Source: Anaerolineales bacterium
GTDB taxonomy: Bacteria > Chloroflexota > Anaerolineae > Anaerolineales > RBG-16-64-43
Assembly (NCBI GenBank): GCA_016932475.1
Contig: JAFGCU010000004.1
Location: 1 to 57,885 of the forward strand
Reading direction: 5' to 3'
DNA length: 57,885 bases
A program made the position numbers and the translations under genes. The notes under the pieces were generated by a model, which was not told the DNA's origin, made no database searches, and worked only from the letters and a program-made list of their open reading frames with translations. This document shows positions 25,466 through 34,357 of this stretch, piece by piece (positions within the stretch are counted from its first letter, which is position 1; every line of letters starts with the position of its first letter).

Positions 25466-26416
25466 TTATAGCATCGGGGCATCCGCCGGACGCCGCGGCG
25501 GAGAGTATTGCGCGGCCGCTTCATTGCGTCCCAGCAGGCGGCGAAGGAAACCGCCGGCGCCCGGCATTTCCTCCGCGGGACCCGCCGGAATCCGGTGCAG
25601 CTGGATCACGATCGCCGATACGTTGTCTTCGCTCCCGCGCTCCATCGCGAGGTCGACAATCGTCCGGCCGAATTCGAGGGTGGATTCCGACGCCGCGGAT
25701 GCCGCCGCAAGCTCTTCGTCCTCGACGACCGACCACATCCCGTCCGTGCAGAGCACGATCCGGTCCCCTTCGCGAACCTCCACCCGGTGGATATCCGGCT
25801 GCGCGAAGAGGCCCAGCCCGAGCCCTTTGGTCAGCTCGGACCGGCGGGCATGCCCGCGGATCTTCTCCGGGGAGAGGATCCGCATCCTCGCCAGTTCGCC
25901 GGCGGTCGAATGATCGTGGGTCAGGCATGCCGCGCGGCCGCCGCGGATCCGGTAAGCCCGGCTGTCCCCGATGTGGACCAGGCTCATGCGCGGCCCGTCC
26001 ACGCACGCCGCGGTGAGGGTTGTCCCCATCTGCGGGATGGCGAGTTTCTGCATCGCCTGCTGCAGCCCGAAATGCGCCTCCGCCGCCGAATGGCGCAGCG
26101 CGTGCGCCGCGGCGGAGCGGGTATCGCGGAGGAACGATTCGAAGAACAACTGCAGGGCGACGGCGCTGGCGAATCGGCCGTGCATCAGCCCGCCCATGCC
26201 GTCCGCCACGGCGAACAGCGCGCGCAGGCGGGAACCTCCGCCGGATGCGTCGGCCATCCGAAAGGCATCCTGATTGTCACCGCTTTGCGTTCCGCTGTCG
26301 CTGATGCCCACCCCCGTCAGAAACGGGAAGATGTTCATCGTGGTGGCTGCCATGGAACGGTGCGGAGAGCCCGCCGAAGGCAATACCGCTGTTTGGACGC
26401 TGACCTCAAGACCCAT
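25466..26416 (-). CDS. PP2C-type Ser/Thr protein phosphatase
   Basis: 316 residues from ATG 26416, chosen because GGAGGAGG lies just ahead; upstream in-frame starts lack one. It is a PPM/PP2C fold: GDNQDAF with metal-binding Asp, FAVADGMGGLMHG, HIGDSRAYRIRGG, ILCTDGMWSVV and the final SEDNVSAIVIQL carrying Asp/Asn metal ligands. It needs Mn2+/Mg2+ and removes phosphate from Ser/Thr. It is cytoplasmic, with no membrane segment, and ends in a roughly 30-residue low-complexity tail. The kinase gene starts 11 bases downstream, so the pair is co-transcribed. Confidence 0.92.
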   Translation of the reverse strand: MGLEVSVQTAVLPSAGSPHRSMAATTMNIFPFLTGVGISDSGTQSGDNQDAFRMADASGGGSRLRALFAVADGMGGLMHGRFASAVALQLFFESFLRDTRSAAAHALRHSAAEAHFGLQQAMQKLAIPQMGTTLTAACVDGPRMSLVHIGDSRAYRIRGGRAACLTHDHSTAGELARMRILSPEKIRGHARRSELTKGLGLGLFAQPDIHRVEVREGDRIVLCTDGMWSVVEDEELAAASAASESTLEFGRTIVDLAMERGSEDNVSAIVIQLHRIPAGPAEEMPGAGGFLRRLLGRNEAAAQYSPPRRPADAPML

Positions 26417-27333
26417 TGCGCCTCCTCCTGATCTCCGCCGGCCGGTAGAATTCTGCAGGCCGGCGAATGGGCGAACTCCTGTCATTTCCTCTCAAGGCCT
26501 TGCACGGATGGAAGGATCGGCCGGCCGGGAGCGCGGCGGTTCCACATCCGTTTTGCGCCGCTCGCCGCCCGGCCGGATTAATTTGGATGCGCGTGCGAAA
26601 CGCCGGTGGCCGGCACGCCGCGGTCCAGGGTTGCCTTCTGAGGAAGCAGCAGGATCCTCCGGCGTCTGGGTGTTTTCGCGCCGGTTCGGCAAACGAGTGC
26701 GCGGCGACAAAGGCGATGATCAGGGCGAACGGCAGGCCGCCCCGGATGTCTTTGTCCATGCCGGCGGCCGCCGGCAATTGGAATGTGATCCATGGAAAGC
26801 GGCCCGGGGCGATCCGCGCCATGGTGTTGACCGGTACGCCCGTCAGGCCGGGGATCTTCCGCATCGTCATCTTGTTCGGATGGTTGCCCATCGCATCCCC
26901 CCGGTTGCAGATATTCATCCGCTCCCGGATCGTCCCCGGCACGCGGGGCGGGGATTTCCGTATGGGGCCAACCGGCTTTGCCCCCGGGTCCGCAGCTCGG
27001 CGCCCTGCAAGAGGAAACCCGATCGCCGGATTGATTAACGCGGACGCCTCCGGATGGATTCCATCCGGAGGCGTCTTGGCCGGTTTGCGTTAACCGTTAA
27101 TCATGCGGTTCGGATGTTTTTTTCACGCACCCAACCGGGCCAGTCCTCGGGGTATTTCGTGCGGGAACCAATCGCCCGTTTCGCAATCGGATTGCGGCCG
27201 GAGGGTGTTTCCATCGCGGAAGGAGAATGGGAAACAAGAGGAGCAAAACAGTGCGGCCCCCACCACCCCGGTGTGACCCCGTGCTTTGCTCCTCTTGTTT
27301 CACCACCTCCGCCGGAGCGGAGACCGCCGAAAT
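26417..27333. other. Gene-free spacer between phosphatase and catalase genes
   Basis: About 0.9 kb with open frames on several strands but none with a ribosome binding site or known motif; I consider them chance frames in GC-rich DNA. It contains a 15-bp-arm hairpin (GACGCCTCCGGATGG, 27043-27075) without a T-tract. Confidence 0.5.
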
Positions 27334-27372
27334 TAAAAAAAGCCTCCGGCGTGTTTTTTACGCCAGAGGCTT
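27334..27372 (-). terminator. Intrinsic terminator after catalase gene
   Basis: Minus-strand AAGCCTCTGGCGT pairs with ACGCCGGAGGCTT around a 7-base loop and is followed by TTTTTTT. It lies about 120 bases beyond the catalase stop. Confidence 0.8.
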
Positions 27373-27492
27373 CGCGGCCCGTCTCAAATGTTCTGTTGTC
27401 TTACTATTCGCAAGTATATCGCGAAGAAACCGTTTATCCACCCCCGAATGGGCCAGTTCTCCCTGGCCAATCCGGAGGAGTGTCGGCAGCGC

Positions 27493-28956
27493 CTATTTCG
27501 GCACTTCGCTCAAAGGGATGCCCAGTGCCCTGGCCACTCCTTCGCCGTAGGCCGGGTCGGCTTTACGGCAGTTGCCGATATGGCGGATCTTGATTTCTGC
27601 GGGCGCATCTCCCATCGCGCGGGCGGTGTTCCCGAAGAGCAGGTCTTTTTTCTCGGCGGTCATCAGGCGGAAGAGCTTGCCGGGCTGGGAGTAATAATCC
27701 TCGTCCTCCCGGTGATCCCAATGATCCGCTGCGCCGTCCAGGTCCAGCGGCGGCTCCTTGAACTCCGGTTGCTGCTGCCATTCCCCGTAGCTGTTGGGCT
27801 CATACGCGAGTGTGCCGCCATAATTGCCATCCACCCGCATGGCGCCATCGCGGTGGAAACCGGTGACCGGGCAGCGGGCCGCGTTCACCGGGATGAGATG
27901 GTGATTGACGCCAAGCCGGTAGCGCTGGGCATCGCCGTAGGAAAATAGCCGCCCCTGCAGCATTTTGTCGGGCGAGAAGCCGATGCCGGGCACGATCTGA
28001 GCCGGATTAAAAGCCGATTGCTCGACTTCCGCGAAATAATTTTCCGGATTGCGGTTCAATTCGAAGAAGCCCACTTCCATCAGGGGATAATCCTTGTGGA
28101 ACCATACTTTGGTCAGGTCGAAGGGATGGTAGGGGCACTTGGCGGCGTCCTTCTCCGGCATGATCTGGATGAACATAGTCCAGCGCGGGAATTCCTTCCG
28201 CTCGATGCTCTCGAACAGATCCCGTTGATGGCTTTCCCGGTCTTTGGCGACGACCGCCTCAGCCTCTTCATCGCTCATGGTGCGGATTCCCTGTTGTGTC
28301 CGAAAGTGGAATTTCACCCAGAAGCGCTCATTCTTGGCGTTGATCAGGCTGAAGGTATGGCTGCCAAATCCGTGCATGTGGCGGTAGGAATACGGGATGC
28401 CGCGGTCGCTCATGGTGATCGTGACCTGATGCAACGCTTCCGGCAGCGAGGTCCAGAAATCCCAATTGTTCTTCGCGCTGCGCATGTTCGTCCGGGGATC
28501 CCGCTTCACGGCGTGGTTCAGGTCGGGGAACTTGAGCGGATCGCGCAGGAAGAAGACCGGCGTGTTATTGCCGACCAGATCCCAATTCCCCTCTTCGGTG
28601 TAATACTTCATCGCAAAACCGCGGATATCCCGCTCGGCGTCGGCCGCCCCGCGCTCGCCGGCCACGGTGGAGAAGCGGACGAACATGTCCGTCTTCTTTC
28701 CGACGCTTGAAAAAATTTTTGCTTTCGTGTATTTGGTTATATCGTGCGTGACGGTGAACGTGCCATAGGCGCCGGATCCCTTGGCATGCATGCGCCGTTC
28801 CGGGATCACCTCCCGGTCAAAATGGGCCAGCTTCTCGAGGAACCACACATCCTGAAGCAGCATCGGGCCGCGCCGTCCGGCGGTCAGGGAGTTCTGGTTG
28901 TCGGGCACCGGCGCTCCGCCGGCGGCGGTGAGTTTTTTCTTTGTCTTCTCGGCCAT
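27493..28956 (-). CDS. katA: Monofunctional haem catalase (small-subunit type)
   Basis: 487 residues from ATG 28956, which has GGAGGAGA 5 bases before it; 11 extra residues upstream are possible but lack a ribosome binding site. Catalytic His in [13 protein letters not shown], catalytic Asn in [13 protein letters not shown], and the proximal haem-ligand Tyr in [14 protein letters not shown] are all present. The length fits small-subunit catalases and there is no C-terminal flavodoxin-like domain. It disproportionates H2O2 in the cytoplasm. The promoter carries an inverted repeat over the -10 box, so peroxide-responsive repression is likely. It is transcribed alone. Confidence 0.96.
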   Translation of the reverse strand: MAEKTKKKLTAAGGAPVPDNQNSLTAGRRGPMLLQDVWFLEKLAHFDREVIPERRMHAKGSGAYGTFTVTHDITKYTKAKIFSSVGKKTDMFVRFSTVAGERGAADAERDIRGFAMKYYTEEGNWDLVGNNTPVFFLRDPLKFPDLNHAVKRDPRTNMRSAKNNWDFWTSLPEALHQVTITMSDRGIPYSYRHMHGFGSHTFSLINAKNERFWVKFHFRTQQGIRTMSDEEAEAVVAKDRESHQRDLFESIERKEFPRWTMFIQIMPEKDAAKCPYHPFDLTKVWFHKDYPLMEVGFFELNRNPENYFAEVEQSAFNPAQIVPGIGFSPDKMLQGRLFSYGDAQRYRLGVNHHLIPVNAARCPVTGFHRDGAMRVDGNYGGTLAYEPNSYGEWQQQPEFKEPPLDLDGAADHWDHREDEDYYSQPGKLFRLMTAEKKDLLFGNTARAMGDAPAEIKIRHIGNCRKADPAYGEGVARALGIPLSEVPK

Positions 28957-29033
28957 GGTATTCTCCTCCAGGGTATTGCGCCTTAACAATGCGTCCGTGC
29001 CGCACGACGACGGACGGGGACTTACACAATTTT

Positions 29034-29070
29034 GCTATATTCACTATAGCACGTATCCGGCGACATCCAA
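29034..29070 (-). promoter_or_regulatory. Catalase promoter with inverted-repeat operator
   Basis: Minus strand: TTGGAT (29070-29065), 16-base spacer, TATAGT (29048-29043). The -10 sits inside GCTATA-GTGAA-TATAGC (29050-29034), a 6-bp inverted repeat. A repressor bound here would block RNA polymerase; a Fur-family (PerR-like) regulator is a reasonable guess, but the site is not a canonical PerR box. Confidence 0.55.
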
Positions 29071-29314
29071 TTCTTTTGTGTGGAAATGGTCAATTCTCGG
29101 CGGGATGTAGATAAGCATTAGGAACGGCGAATTCGGCAAATTGGCCGTGTTTCGCGACCTCCTTCAAGGAAAGCGGCCGTTTGCGTTCATAGAGGTTTCA
29201 CAATCGCGGATCCGGAATCCGAACTGTGAAAGAATAAAATTTTTCCACAATAATTGACCCCTGCAAACCTCAGGCTGGCGCATACCATCCCGCTGAAAAG
29301 AAAAGCCCTCCGAA

Positions 29315-29350
29315 ATAAAAACAGCCCCGGGTGTCTTGGTGCCCGGGGCC
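29315..29350 (-). terminator. Intrinsic terminator of the DUF362/DUF6599 operon
   Basis: GCCCCGGG (29324-29331) pairs with CCCGGGGC (29342-29349). On the minus strand the stem is followed by TGTTTTTATTT. It lies 38 bases after the lipoprotein stop. Confidence 0.8.
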
Positions 29351-29387
29351 TGATAAAAAATTTCTGTTCCGTTAAAAAACCGGGGAA

Positions 29388-30281
29388 TTACCTGCCCAAG
29401 GCCTGCGAAAGCATGGCGGCGGCCGGAGTATCGCCGGTCAACCCGAATGCCGCACCGAGCAGCGGGCCGTTGGCGTCCGCGGCGATGAAATCTTCGAGCC
29501 CGCCGTTCCTCACCCCCTGAACCCCCGCCTCCGCCCTCGCGGCATCCGGATATTGCACGAGGAGTAGCTGCCATTCGGCCGCGCCTGAGCGGTAGCGGGC
29601 GGCGACGGCGTCGGTGTCCGCTCCCAATCCGAGCAGGTTTTCCCCGCCCAGCCAGAGCCGGTCCTGGATCGCCAGTTCCAGGTGGAAAAACTTTTCGGAA
29701 CCGGGGATCAGGCCGTCGGCGGGCAGGCGGCCGAGGATCTCCGGTTTCCCGCCTCCGGTGGGCAGCGCTTTGGAGATGAACTCGGCGAACAGGCGCAGGT
29801 CCGTATCGGTCATCGCCTCGATGGCGGTCAGGCTGACGTAATACCGCTCCTGCCAGAACACAAGCCGGCTGCCCGGCTCCAGGATTGCTTCGTTGGCGCC
29901 GCCGACGGCAACGGCCTCGCCGCCCGTGCGGCCGGAAAATAATCCGAACGCATCTTCCGCGACGGCGAGCCGCCAGACCTCCGCGTTCAACGATCCCCCG
30001 CCTTCTCCTGCATACCGGCAGACCTCCACCTCCTCGAAGGTATAGGTGAAGAAATATTCCGATGAACCGTTAATGTAATCGAAGAGGGTCTCGCGGTTGT
30101 AGGTCTGCGCCTTTGCGGCGGCCGACCAACCGGCGATTGCATTCGAGCCCGGCAGAATATTTCCCGGCCGTGCGGACGCGGATGGCGAGCATCCGGCCGA
30201 CAACGCGGCGCAGACGGCAAGAGCCGCCGGGAAAAGAATCCGGCGGTTCTTCGATGACTTGAAAATGTCAACGGATGTCAT
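29388..30281 (-). CDS. DUF6599-like lipoprotein
   Basis: 297 residues. A basic N terminus, hydrophobic stretch and lipobox LSAGC (Cys near residue 31) mark a lipoprotein anchored outside the membrane. Conserved-looking segments are ETLFDYINGSSEYFFTYTFE, DAFGLFSG, FWQERYYVSL, and a later EKFFHLELAIQDR. This pattern is that of the DUF6599 family, usually encoded beside DUF362 proteins, as here (26 bases after the DUF362 gene). Function is unknown; the genomic link suggests an exported partner of DUF362. A terminator follows. Confidence 0.75.
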   Translation of the reverse strand: MTSVDIFKSSKNRRILFPAALAVCAALSAGCSPSASARPGNILPGSNAIAGWSAAAKAQTYNRETLFDYINGSSEYFFTYTFEEVEVCRYAGEGGGSLNAEVWRLAVAEDAFGLFSGRTGGEAVAVGGANEAILEPGSRLVFWQERYYVSLTAIEAMTDTDLRLFAEFISKALPTGGGKPEILGRLPADGLIPGSEKFFHLELAIQDRLWLGGENLLGLGADTDAVAARYRSGAAEWQLLLVQYPDAARAEAGVQGVRNGGLEDFIAADANGPLLGAAFGLTGDTPAAAMLSQALGR

Positions 30282-30307
30282 GATCGGTCCTCCTGCAAGC
30301 AGCGCCC

Positions 30308-31387
30308 TCAGACGGAGGCCTCCACGACCTCAATGTTCTCGGGGAGGTTCGTGCCGATGCCGGACGTCGCGCCGCTATCTAGGCAGCGCTGGGCGCTGTC
30401 GAGCAGCGAAACGCTCGAGCCTTCCGCGGCCAGGAGCTCGGTGAGCACATCCAGCCCGACCGTGTCGTGCGCGACCGGATCGAAACTCATCAGGATCGAA
30501 TCGCCGCGGTAATCCGGTTTCCAGTACGGGTATGAACCGGAATAATGCAGGTTCGCCTCAAGCATGTCCCCGATGATCAGCCGGGTGCGCTCTTTGATCG
30601 GGGCGAGGGCGTTGAGCCCCGCCATTTTATCCCAGGCCGGGTTGTGCAGCAGTTCCGGGGTCTGGGTGGAACCGAAGTGGTTCTTCATCGCGAAGGTGAT
30701 CCCGGTGATTATGTGGGATTTCAGCACCGGCATGTTTATGAGCGCGGTGCAGCCGGTGATGATCGGGCTCAACTGAATTTTGGTACCGGCGACCTCGAAA
30801 TTATCCGGATAATCGTAATCGCTGCCGTAGCAGCGGACTCCCGCGCCGTCGCGGTTTTCGGTGAATCCCGCTGTCGTCAGCTCGGTGGTATAAGCGTCGA
30901 AGATGACGATCTGCTCAGCCGGCATGCCGGCTTCCTGAAGGCTGTCGGTCACCGCCGTCACCAGCGGCACATGGGTCCAGATCAGGCTGTTGCGGAACGC
31001 GTTGACCTTAATCGCCACCTTGTCGTCCGCAGAAAAAAGCGCCGCCCACGCCTCGCGCGCATCGCTCTTGCCCGTCAGCTTGGTGATGGAGGCGTCGAGC
31101 ATCCGCCGCAGCACCGCGGGGGAAAGCGCGTCGCCCTCCCAGACTCCCGCTCCCTTCGTCTTGACGACCCGGCTGAGCGCATCCGGATATTTCCGGATGA
31201 TCTCCGGCAAGCCGGCCGCGGCGGCGGTGGGTTCCGCGGTCGGGGTGGCGGGAATGACGGTTTCGGTCGGCGCGGCGGCCGGCGCGGCCTGGCATCCGGT
31301 CAGCAGCCCCGCCGCCGTTCCGACCGCCGACAGCTGGAGGAACTGCTTGCGGGAGAGAGATCTCTTTAAGTTTCCAATGTTGGCCAT
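30308..31387 (-). CDS. DUF362 family lipoprotein
   Basis: 359 residues with a signal sequence (SLSRKQFLQLSAVGTAAGLL, lipobox LTGC) that resembles a Tat signal but has Arg-Lys in place of the Arg pair. The mature part is a DUF362 domain: DDKVAIKVNAFR, IWTHVPLVTAVTDSLQEAG, INMPVLKSHIITGITFAMKN and a C-terminal SFDPVAHDTVGLDVL. Related proteins often carry ferredoxin domains; this one has none, so it is the domain alone. The biochemical role of DUF362 is not established. It is the first gene of a two-gene operon with the DUF6599 lipoprotein. Two paralogues lie at 46.6-48.8 kb. Confidence 0.82.
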   Translation of the reverse strand: MANIGNLKRSLSRKQFLQLSAVGTAAGLLTGCQAAPAAAPTETVIPATPTAEPTAAAAGLPEIIRKYPDALSRVVKTKGAGVWEGDALSPAVLRRMLDASITKLTGKSDAREAWAALFSADDKVAIKVNAFRNSLIWTHVPLVTAVTDSLQEAGMPAEQIVIFDAYTTELTTAGFTENRDGAGVRCYGSDYDYPDNFEVAGTKIQLSPIITGCTALINMPVLKSHIITGITFAMKNHFGSTQTPELLHNPAWDKMAGLNALAPIKERTRLIIGDMLEANLHYSGSYPYWKPDYRGDSILMSFDPVAHDTVGLDVLTELLAAEGSSVSLLDSAQRCLDSGATSGIGTNLPENIEVVEASV

Positions 31388-31470
31388 TTTTCTGCTCCGA
31401 TGAAAAAAGAGTGCGGGGAATATGATATCCGTTTCTCGGCCACGGATGATATTTGAAAACCTCTGAAAAT

Positions 31471-31583
31471 GTCACCCTGAGCGCCTGCCCCGCGCTTTTT
31501 GCAGGGAAGCGAAGAGTCTGGGAAACGCTGAAACGGATGCTTTGCTTTCCCTCGCAGCGCTCGGGGAAGGCGCTCAGCATGAC
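31471..31583. repeat. Imperfect inverted repeat, GTCACCCTGAGCG type
   Basis: GTCACCCTGAGCGCC at the left pairs with GGCGCTCAGCATGAC at the right, with GGGAAGCGAAGAGTCTGGG in between. It fills the spacer between a histidine kinase stop and the DUF362 gene. This type of element is common in spacers of environmental bacterial genomes. Confidence 0.6.
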
Positions 31584-31641
31584 AACTTTTTTCGGAGATC
31601 TCATTTGTATTGTAGTGCTATTAAAATGAAGAAATCTGTGT

Positions 31642-32817
31642 TTATGCTGAGAAACCAGGGGGCGAAAACGGAATCCAAAAATGAATCGTCGTCCCGTTGC
31701 CCGGGATACTTTCCGCATGAATCCCGCCGCCGTGCGCTTCGACCAGCCGTCTGGAGATCGCGAGCCCGAGGCCGGTGCCTCCTGAATCCACGGATTTCAC
31801 ATAACGGTCGAAGATATGCGCCAGCAGTTCCGGGGGGATCCCGCGCCCGTTATCCTCGACCCGGAATTCGAGACGCGCGGGATTCTCCGGCCGGCGGCGG
31901 CAGGCGACCCGGATAGTCCCGCCGGCGGGCGTATGCCGGATGGCGTTGGCGACGAGGTTCTCAAGCACTTCACGGATGCGGGCGCTGTCCAGTTCGGCCG
32001 GGGGCGTGCCGGCCTGCGCCTGATCGACCAGCTTCACCTCCCGCCTGGCCGCATAGGCCTGCATCGCATGCACCAGGTCGCGCACCATCCGGACCGGATC
32101 GCACGGTTCCTTCTGCAGGACCAGCTTCCCCGTTTCCACCAGCGAAAACGTGCGCAGATCCTCGATCAACCGGGCGAGGATCCGGGTTTCCTCCAGCAGC
32201 AGCTGAATGTGCTCCTCGTCGCGCGGGTAGACGTTGTCGAGCATTCCCTCCAGGTTGCCCTGCAGGACCGTCAGCGGGGTGCGCAGTTCGTGGGAGATGT
32301 CGGCCAGCATGCGCTTGCGTTGTTCGTCGTAGGCCTGCAGCCGTTCCGTCATCGTGTTGAAGGAATGCGTAAACGCTTTCACCGGGCGCGGCCCCGCTTC
32401 CTTCAGCCGCGTGCTGTAATCGCCGGCGGCGACCTTGTCGGCCGCTTCCATGACTTCATCGAGCGGGTTGACCATCCGGCGCAAAAAGCCGCCTAGAATG
32501 ATTGTCAACAGAAGGAACACCAGGATCGGAAAGAGTATGTATCCGCGCGGGACATCCCGCGAGAAACCGTATTGATAATAGGAGATCAAACCGGCGGCGA
32601 TGCATCCGAAGGCGGAGAGGGAAAAAAACAGCGGGAGCAGGCACCCGATCCGGAACCGGAACGGGTGCTGGAATAACAGCCGCCGGTGATGGCCCTCTTC
32701 GGGCCAGCGGGGCATCCGGCGGCGCATAAATGGAATGCCCGGCGAAGGAGATCCCGGCGCTTGTGCATCCCCGCGCTCGTCGGGAGGATCGGAGGAAGCC
32801 CGGCGGCTGTTTCTCAT
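31642..32817 (-). CDS. Membrane sensor histidine kinase (HAMP, HisKA, HATPase)
   Basis: 391 residues. Two membrane helices (about 57-82 and 92-112) are separated by only about ten residues, so there is almost no periplasmic sensor. HAMP at about 112-165, HisKA with phospho-acceptor His in MLADISHELRTPL, and a HATPase domain with N box LENLVANAIRHTP and G boxes VEDNGRGIPP and GGTGLGLAIS. The short sensor suggests intramembrane sensing, perhaps together with the small membrane protein encoded upstream. ATG overlaps the response regulator stop by 4 bases. It is last in the three-gene operon 34045-31642. Confidence 0.92.
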   Translation of the reverse strand: MRNSRRASSDPPDERGDAQAPGSPSPGIPFMRRRMPRWPEEGHHRRLLFQHPFRFRIGCLLPLFFSLSAFGCIAAGLISYYQYGFSRDVPRGYILFPILVFLLLTIILGGFLRRMVNPLDEVMEAADKVAAGDYSTRLKEAGPRPVKAFTHSFNTMTERLQAYDEQRKRMLADISHELRTPLTVLQGNLEGMLDNVYPRDEEHIQLLLEETRILARLIEDLRTFSLVETGKLVLQKEPCDPVRMVRDLVHAMQAYAARREVKLVDQAQAGTPPAELDSARIREVLENLVANAIRHTPAGGTIRVACRRRPENPARLEFRVEDNGRGIPPELLAHIFDRYVKSVDSGGTGLGLAISRRLVEAHGGGIHAESIPGNGTTIHFWIPFSPPGFSA

Positions 32818-33524
32818 GGAGTTGCCGCGCCGCTTTCGTTCGATTCGGCCAGCTTGTACCCCACCCCGTACACCATGATCAGGTAGACCGGCTCCTGCGG
32901 ATTGGGTTCGATTTTCCGCCTCAGGTTCTTGACGTGGGAGTCGACCGCGCGTTCGAAGGATTCGAAGGATACGCCGTGGATGGCATCCAGCAGCTGGGCG
33001 CGGGTGAACACCCGGCCGGGCTGGCGGGCCATGACCGCGAGCAGTTCGAATTCGGTCGCGGTGAGCTCCACTTCCTGGTTCTTCACCCGGACTTGGTGGC
33101 GGGCCAGGTCGATTTCCAGATCTCCCGCGCGCACCATGTCGCTCGGGGAACCCTGTATCGACATTTCACTCCGCCGCAGGACCGCCCGGACGCGGGCGAC
33201 AAGTTCCTTCGGGCTGAAGGGCTTGGTCATGTAGTCGTCCGCGCCGAGTTCGAGCCCGAGGATTTTATCGGTTTCTTCGTCGCGCGCGGTGAGGATGATC
33301 ATCGGAACGGGGGATTCCCTGCGGAGGGTGCGCGTGACATCCAGCCCGTCGATGTCCGGCAAGCCCAGATCGATGACCAGCAGATCCGGCTTGCGTTCCC
33401 GCGCGGCGTCCAGCGCCTCGCGGCCGTCGGCGGCTGTCAGCACCTGAAATCCTGCCCGGACCAGGTAATCCCGGACAAGATTGGTGATTTTCCGTTCGTC
33501 GTCCACAACCAGGATGGTCTTCAT
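32814..33524 (-). CDS. OmpR/PhoB-family response regulator
   Basis: 236 residues: receiver at 3-118 with acidic pair in VVDDERK, phospho-acceptor Asp in LLVIDLGLP, Thr/Lys switch (ILTARD, YMTKPFSP); winged-helix DNA-binding domain at about 135-230 (ELTATEFELLAVMARQPGRV, VDSHVKNLRRKI, VYGVGYKL). It should activate or repress its own operon and unknown targets when phosphorylated by the kinase encoded immediately downstream (4-base overlap). The residues of the recognition helix give no specificity clue. Confidence 0.94.
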   Translation of the reverse strand: MKTILVVDDERKITNLVRDYLVRAGFQVLTAADGREALDAARERKPDLLVIDLGLPDIDGLDVTRTLRRESPVPMIILTARDEETDKILGLELGADDYMTKPFSPKELVARVRAVLRRSEMSIQGSPSDMVRAGDLEIDLARHQVRVKNQEVELTATEFELLAVMARQPGRVFTRAQLLDAIHGVSFESFERAVDSHVKNLRRKIEPNPQEPVYLIMVYGVGYKLAESNESGAATP

Positions 33525-33542
33525 GGCGCTTGCGGTCGATTA

Positions 33543-33650
33543 TACCTTCGGGGTCCAATCTCCATCCCCATTCCCGTAAGGGCGGCATTCCCGTAGGGGC
33601 GACCCATTGGATCGCCCCTACGGGAAATGGGATGGGGTGTGGGAAGCGGG
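33543..33650. repeat. Palindromic spacer repeat
   Basis: CATTCCCGTAGGGGCGA pairs with TCGCCCCTACGGGAAATG around CCCATTGGA. A further partial copy of the left arm (ATTCCCGTAAGGGCGG) sits just before. It may act as an intraoperon processing or pausing site between the membrane protein and regulator genes. Confidence 0.6.
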
Positions 33651-33655
33651 AAGGA

Positions 33656-34045
33656 TCAGACTTTTTCTTCCTTTTCCTCGTGCATCCGCCGGTGCCATTC
33701 CGCGAACGGGGGCGGAACGTCCGGGCCGTATCCGCGGTCATATCCGCGGCCGTGCATGTGCATTAGCATGCGGTGGGGTCCGAAGATCATCCGCAGCGGC
33801 ATGCATATGAAAAAGCCCAGGAACAACGGCGCCAGGCACAGCAGCGCGGGGAAGAACATCATTCCGCGCATCGGGAGAAAACCCCATCCGGCGCGCGCCG
33901 GAACCGCATCGCCGGTTTCCACAACGGCGGGGACGGCCGTCTGCCCCTGCGCCACGCCGGCGGTGTAGGAGAAATAGCCGACCGCGGCGATCCCGGCCAG
34001 CAGGACGATCACTCCCGCTATCCGCAAAATCCATAAATATTTCAT
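33656..34045 (-). CDS. Small membrane protein upstream of two-component genes
   Basis: 129 residues from ATG 34045 (AAGGAG eight bases ahead). Two membrane helices (about 3-25 and 60-80) with an exported loop between them (TAGVAQGQTAVPAVVETGDA). The C-terminal cytoplasmic tail is Met/His/Arg-rich (HRMLMHMHGRGYDRGYG), ending in a charged EEKEEKV. A Met/His-rich tail may bind metal such as copper, but this is only a suggestion. It heads the operon with the OmpR-type regulator and the kinase lacking a real sensor domain, so it may be the sensory partner or the main target of that system. No family recognised. Confidence 0.7.
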   Translation of the reverse strand: MKYLWILRIAGVIVLLAGIAAVGYFSYTAGVAQGQTAVPAVVETGDAVPARAGWGFLPMRGMMFFPALLCLAPLFLGFFICMPLRMIFGPHRMLMHMHGRGYDRGYGPDVPPPFAEWHRRMHEEKEEKV

Positions 34046-34357
34046 CGTATGCTCCTTGAAAGACGGTCGGATAATGTTTCGCGCGCCACGAGACCGTCGG
34101 CCCGATGCGTCGACAGTTGAACTATGCACAGAAAATATGGAGAATTTATGGATGTGCCGAGGAAAAAAGACGGAGAGCTTCCCGGTCCTGAACTCTCACC
34201 CAGCGTCGCCTAATGGATTGAGAAACATTCTTCTTCTCCATTCCCCCCATAGGCGGAAGGGGGAAGGGATGGGGATCAACCCATAACGCAAAGGATCGTC
34301 ATCGGGGCAGGGGGGTGGGAGAATCCCATGCGAAGGGAAAGGGGGCGCTGCCGCGAG

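Noticed and set aside
26406-26942. 178-codon minus-strand frame upstream of the PP2C gene
   Set aside because: No convincing ribosome binding site, proline/arginine-rich tail, and it overlaps the PP2C start; at best a very short hydrophobic patch.
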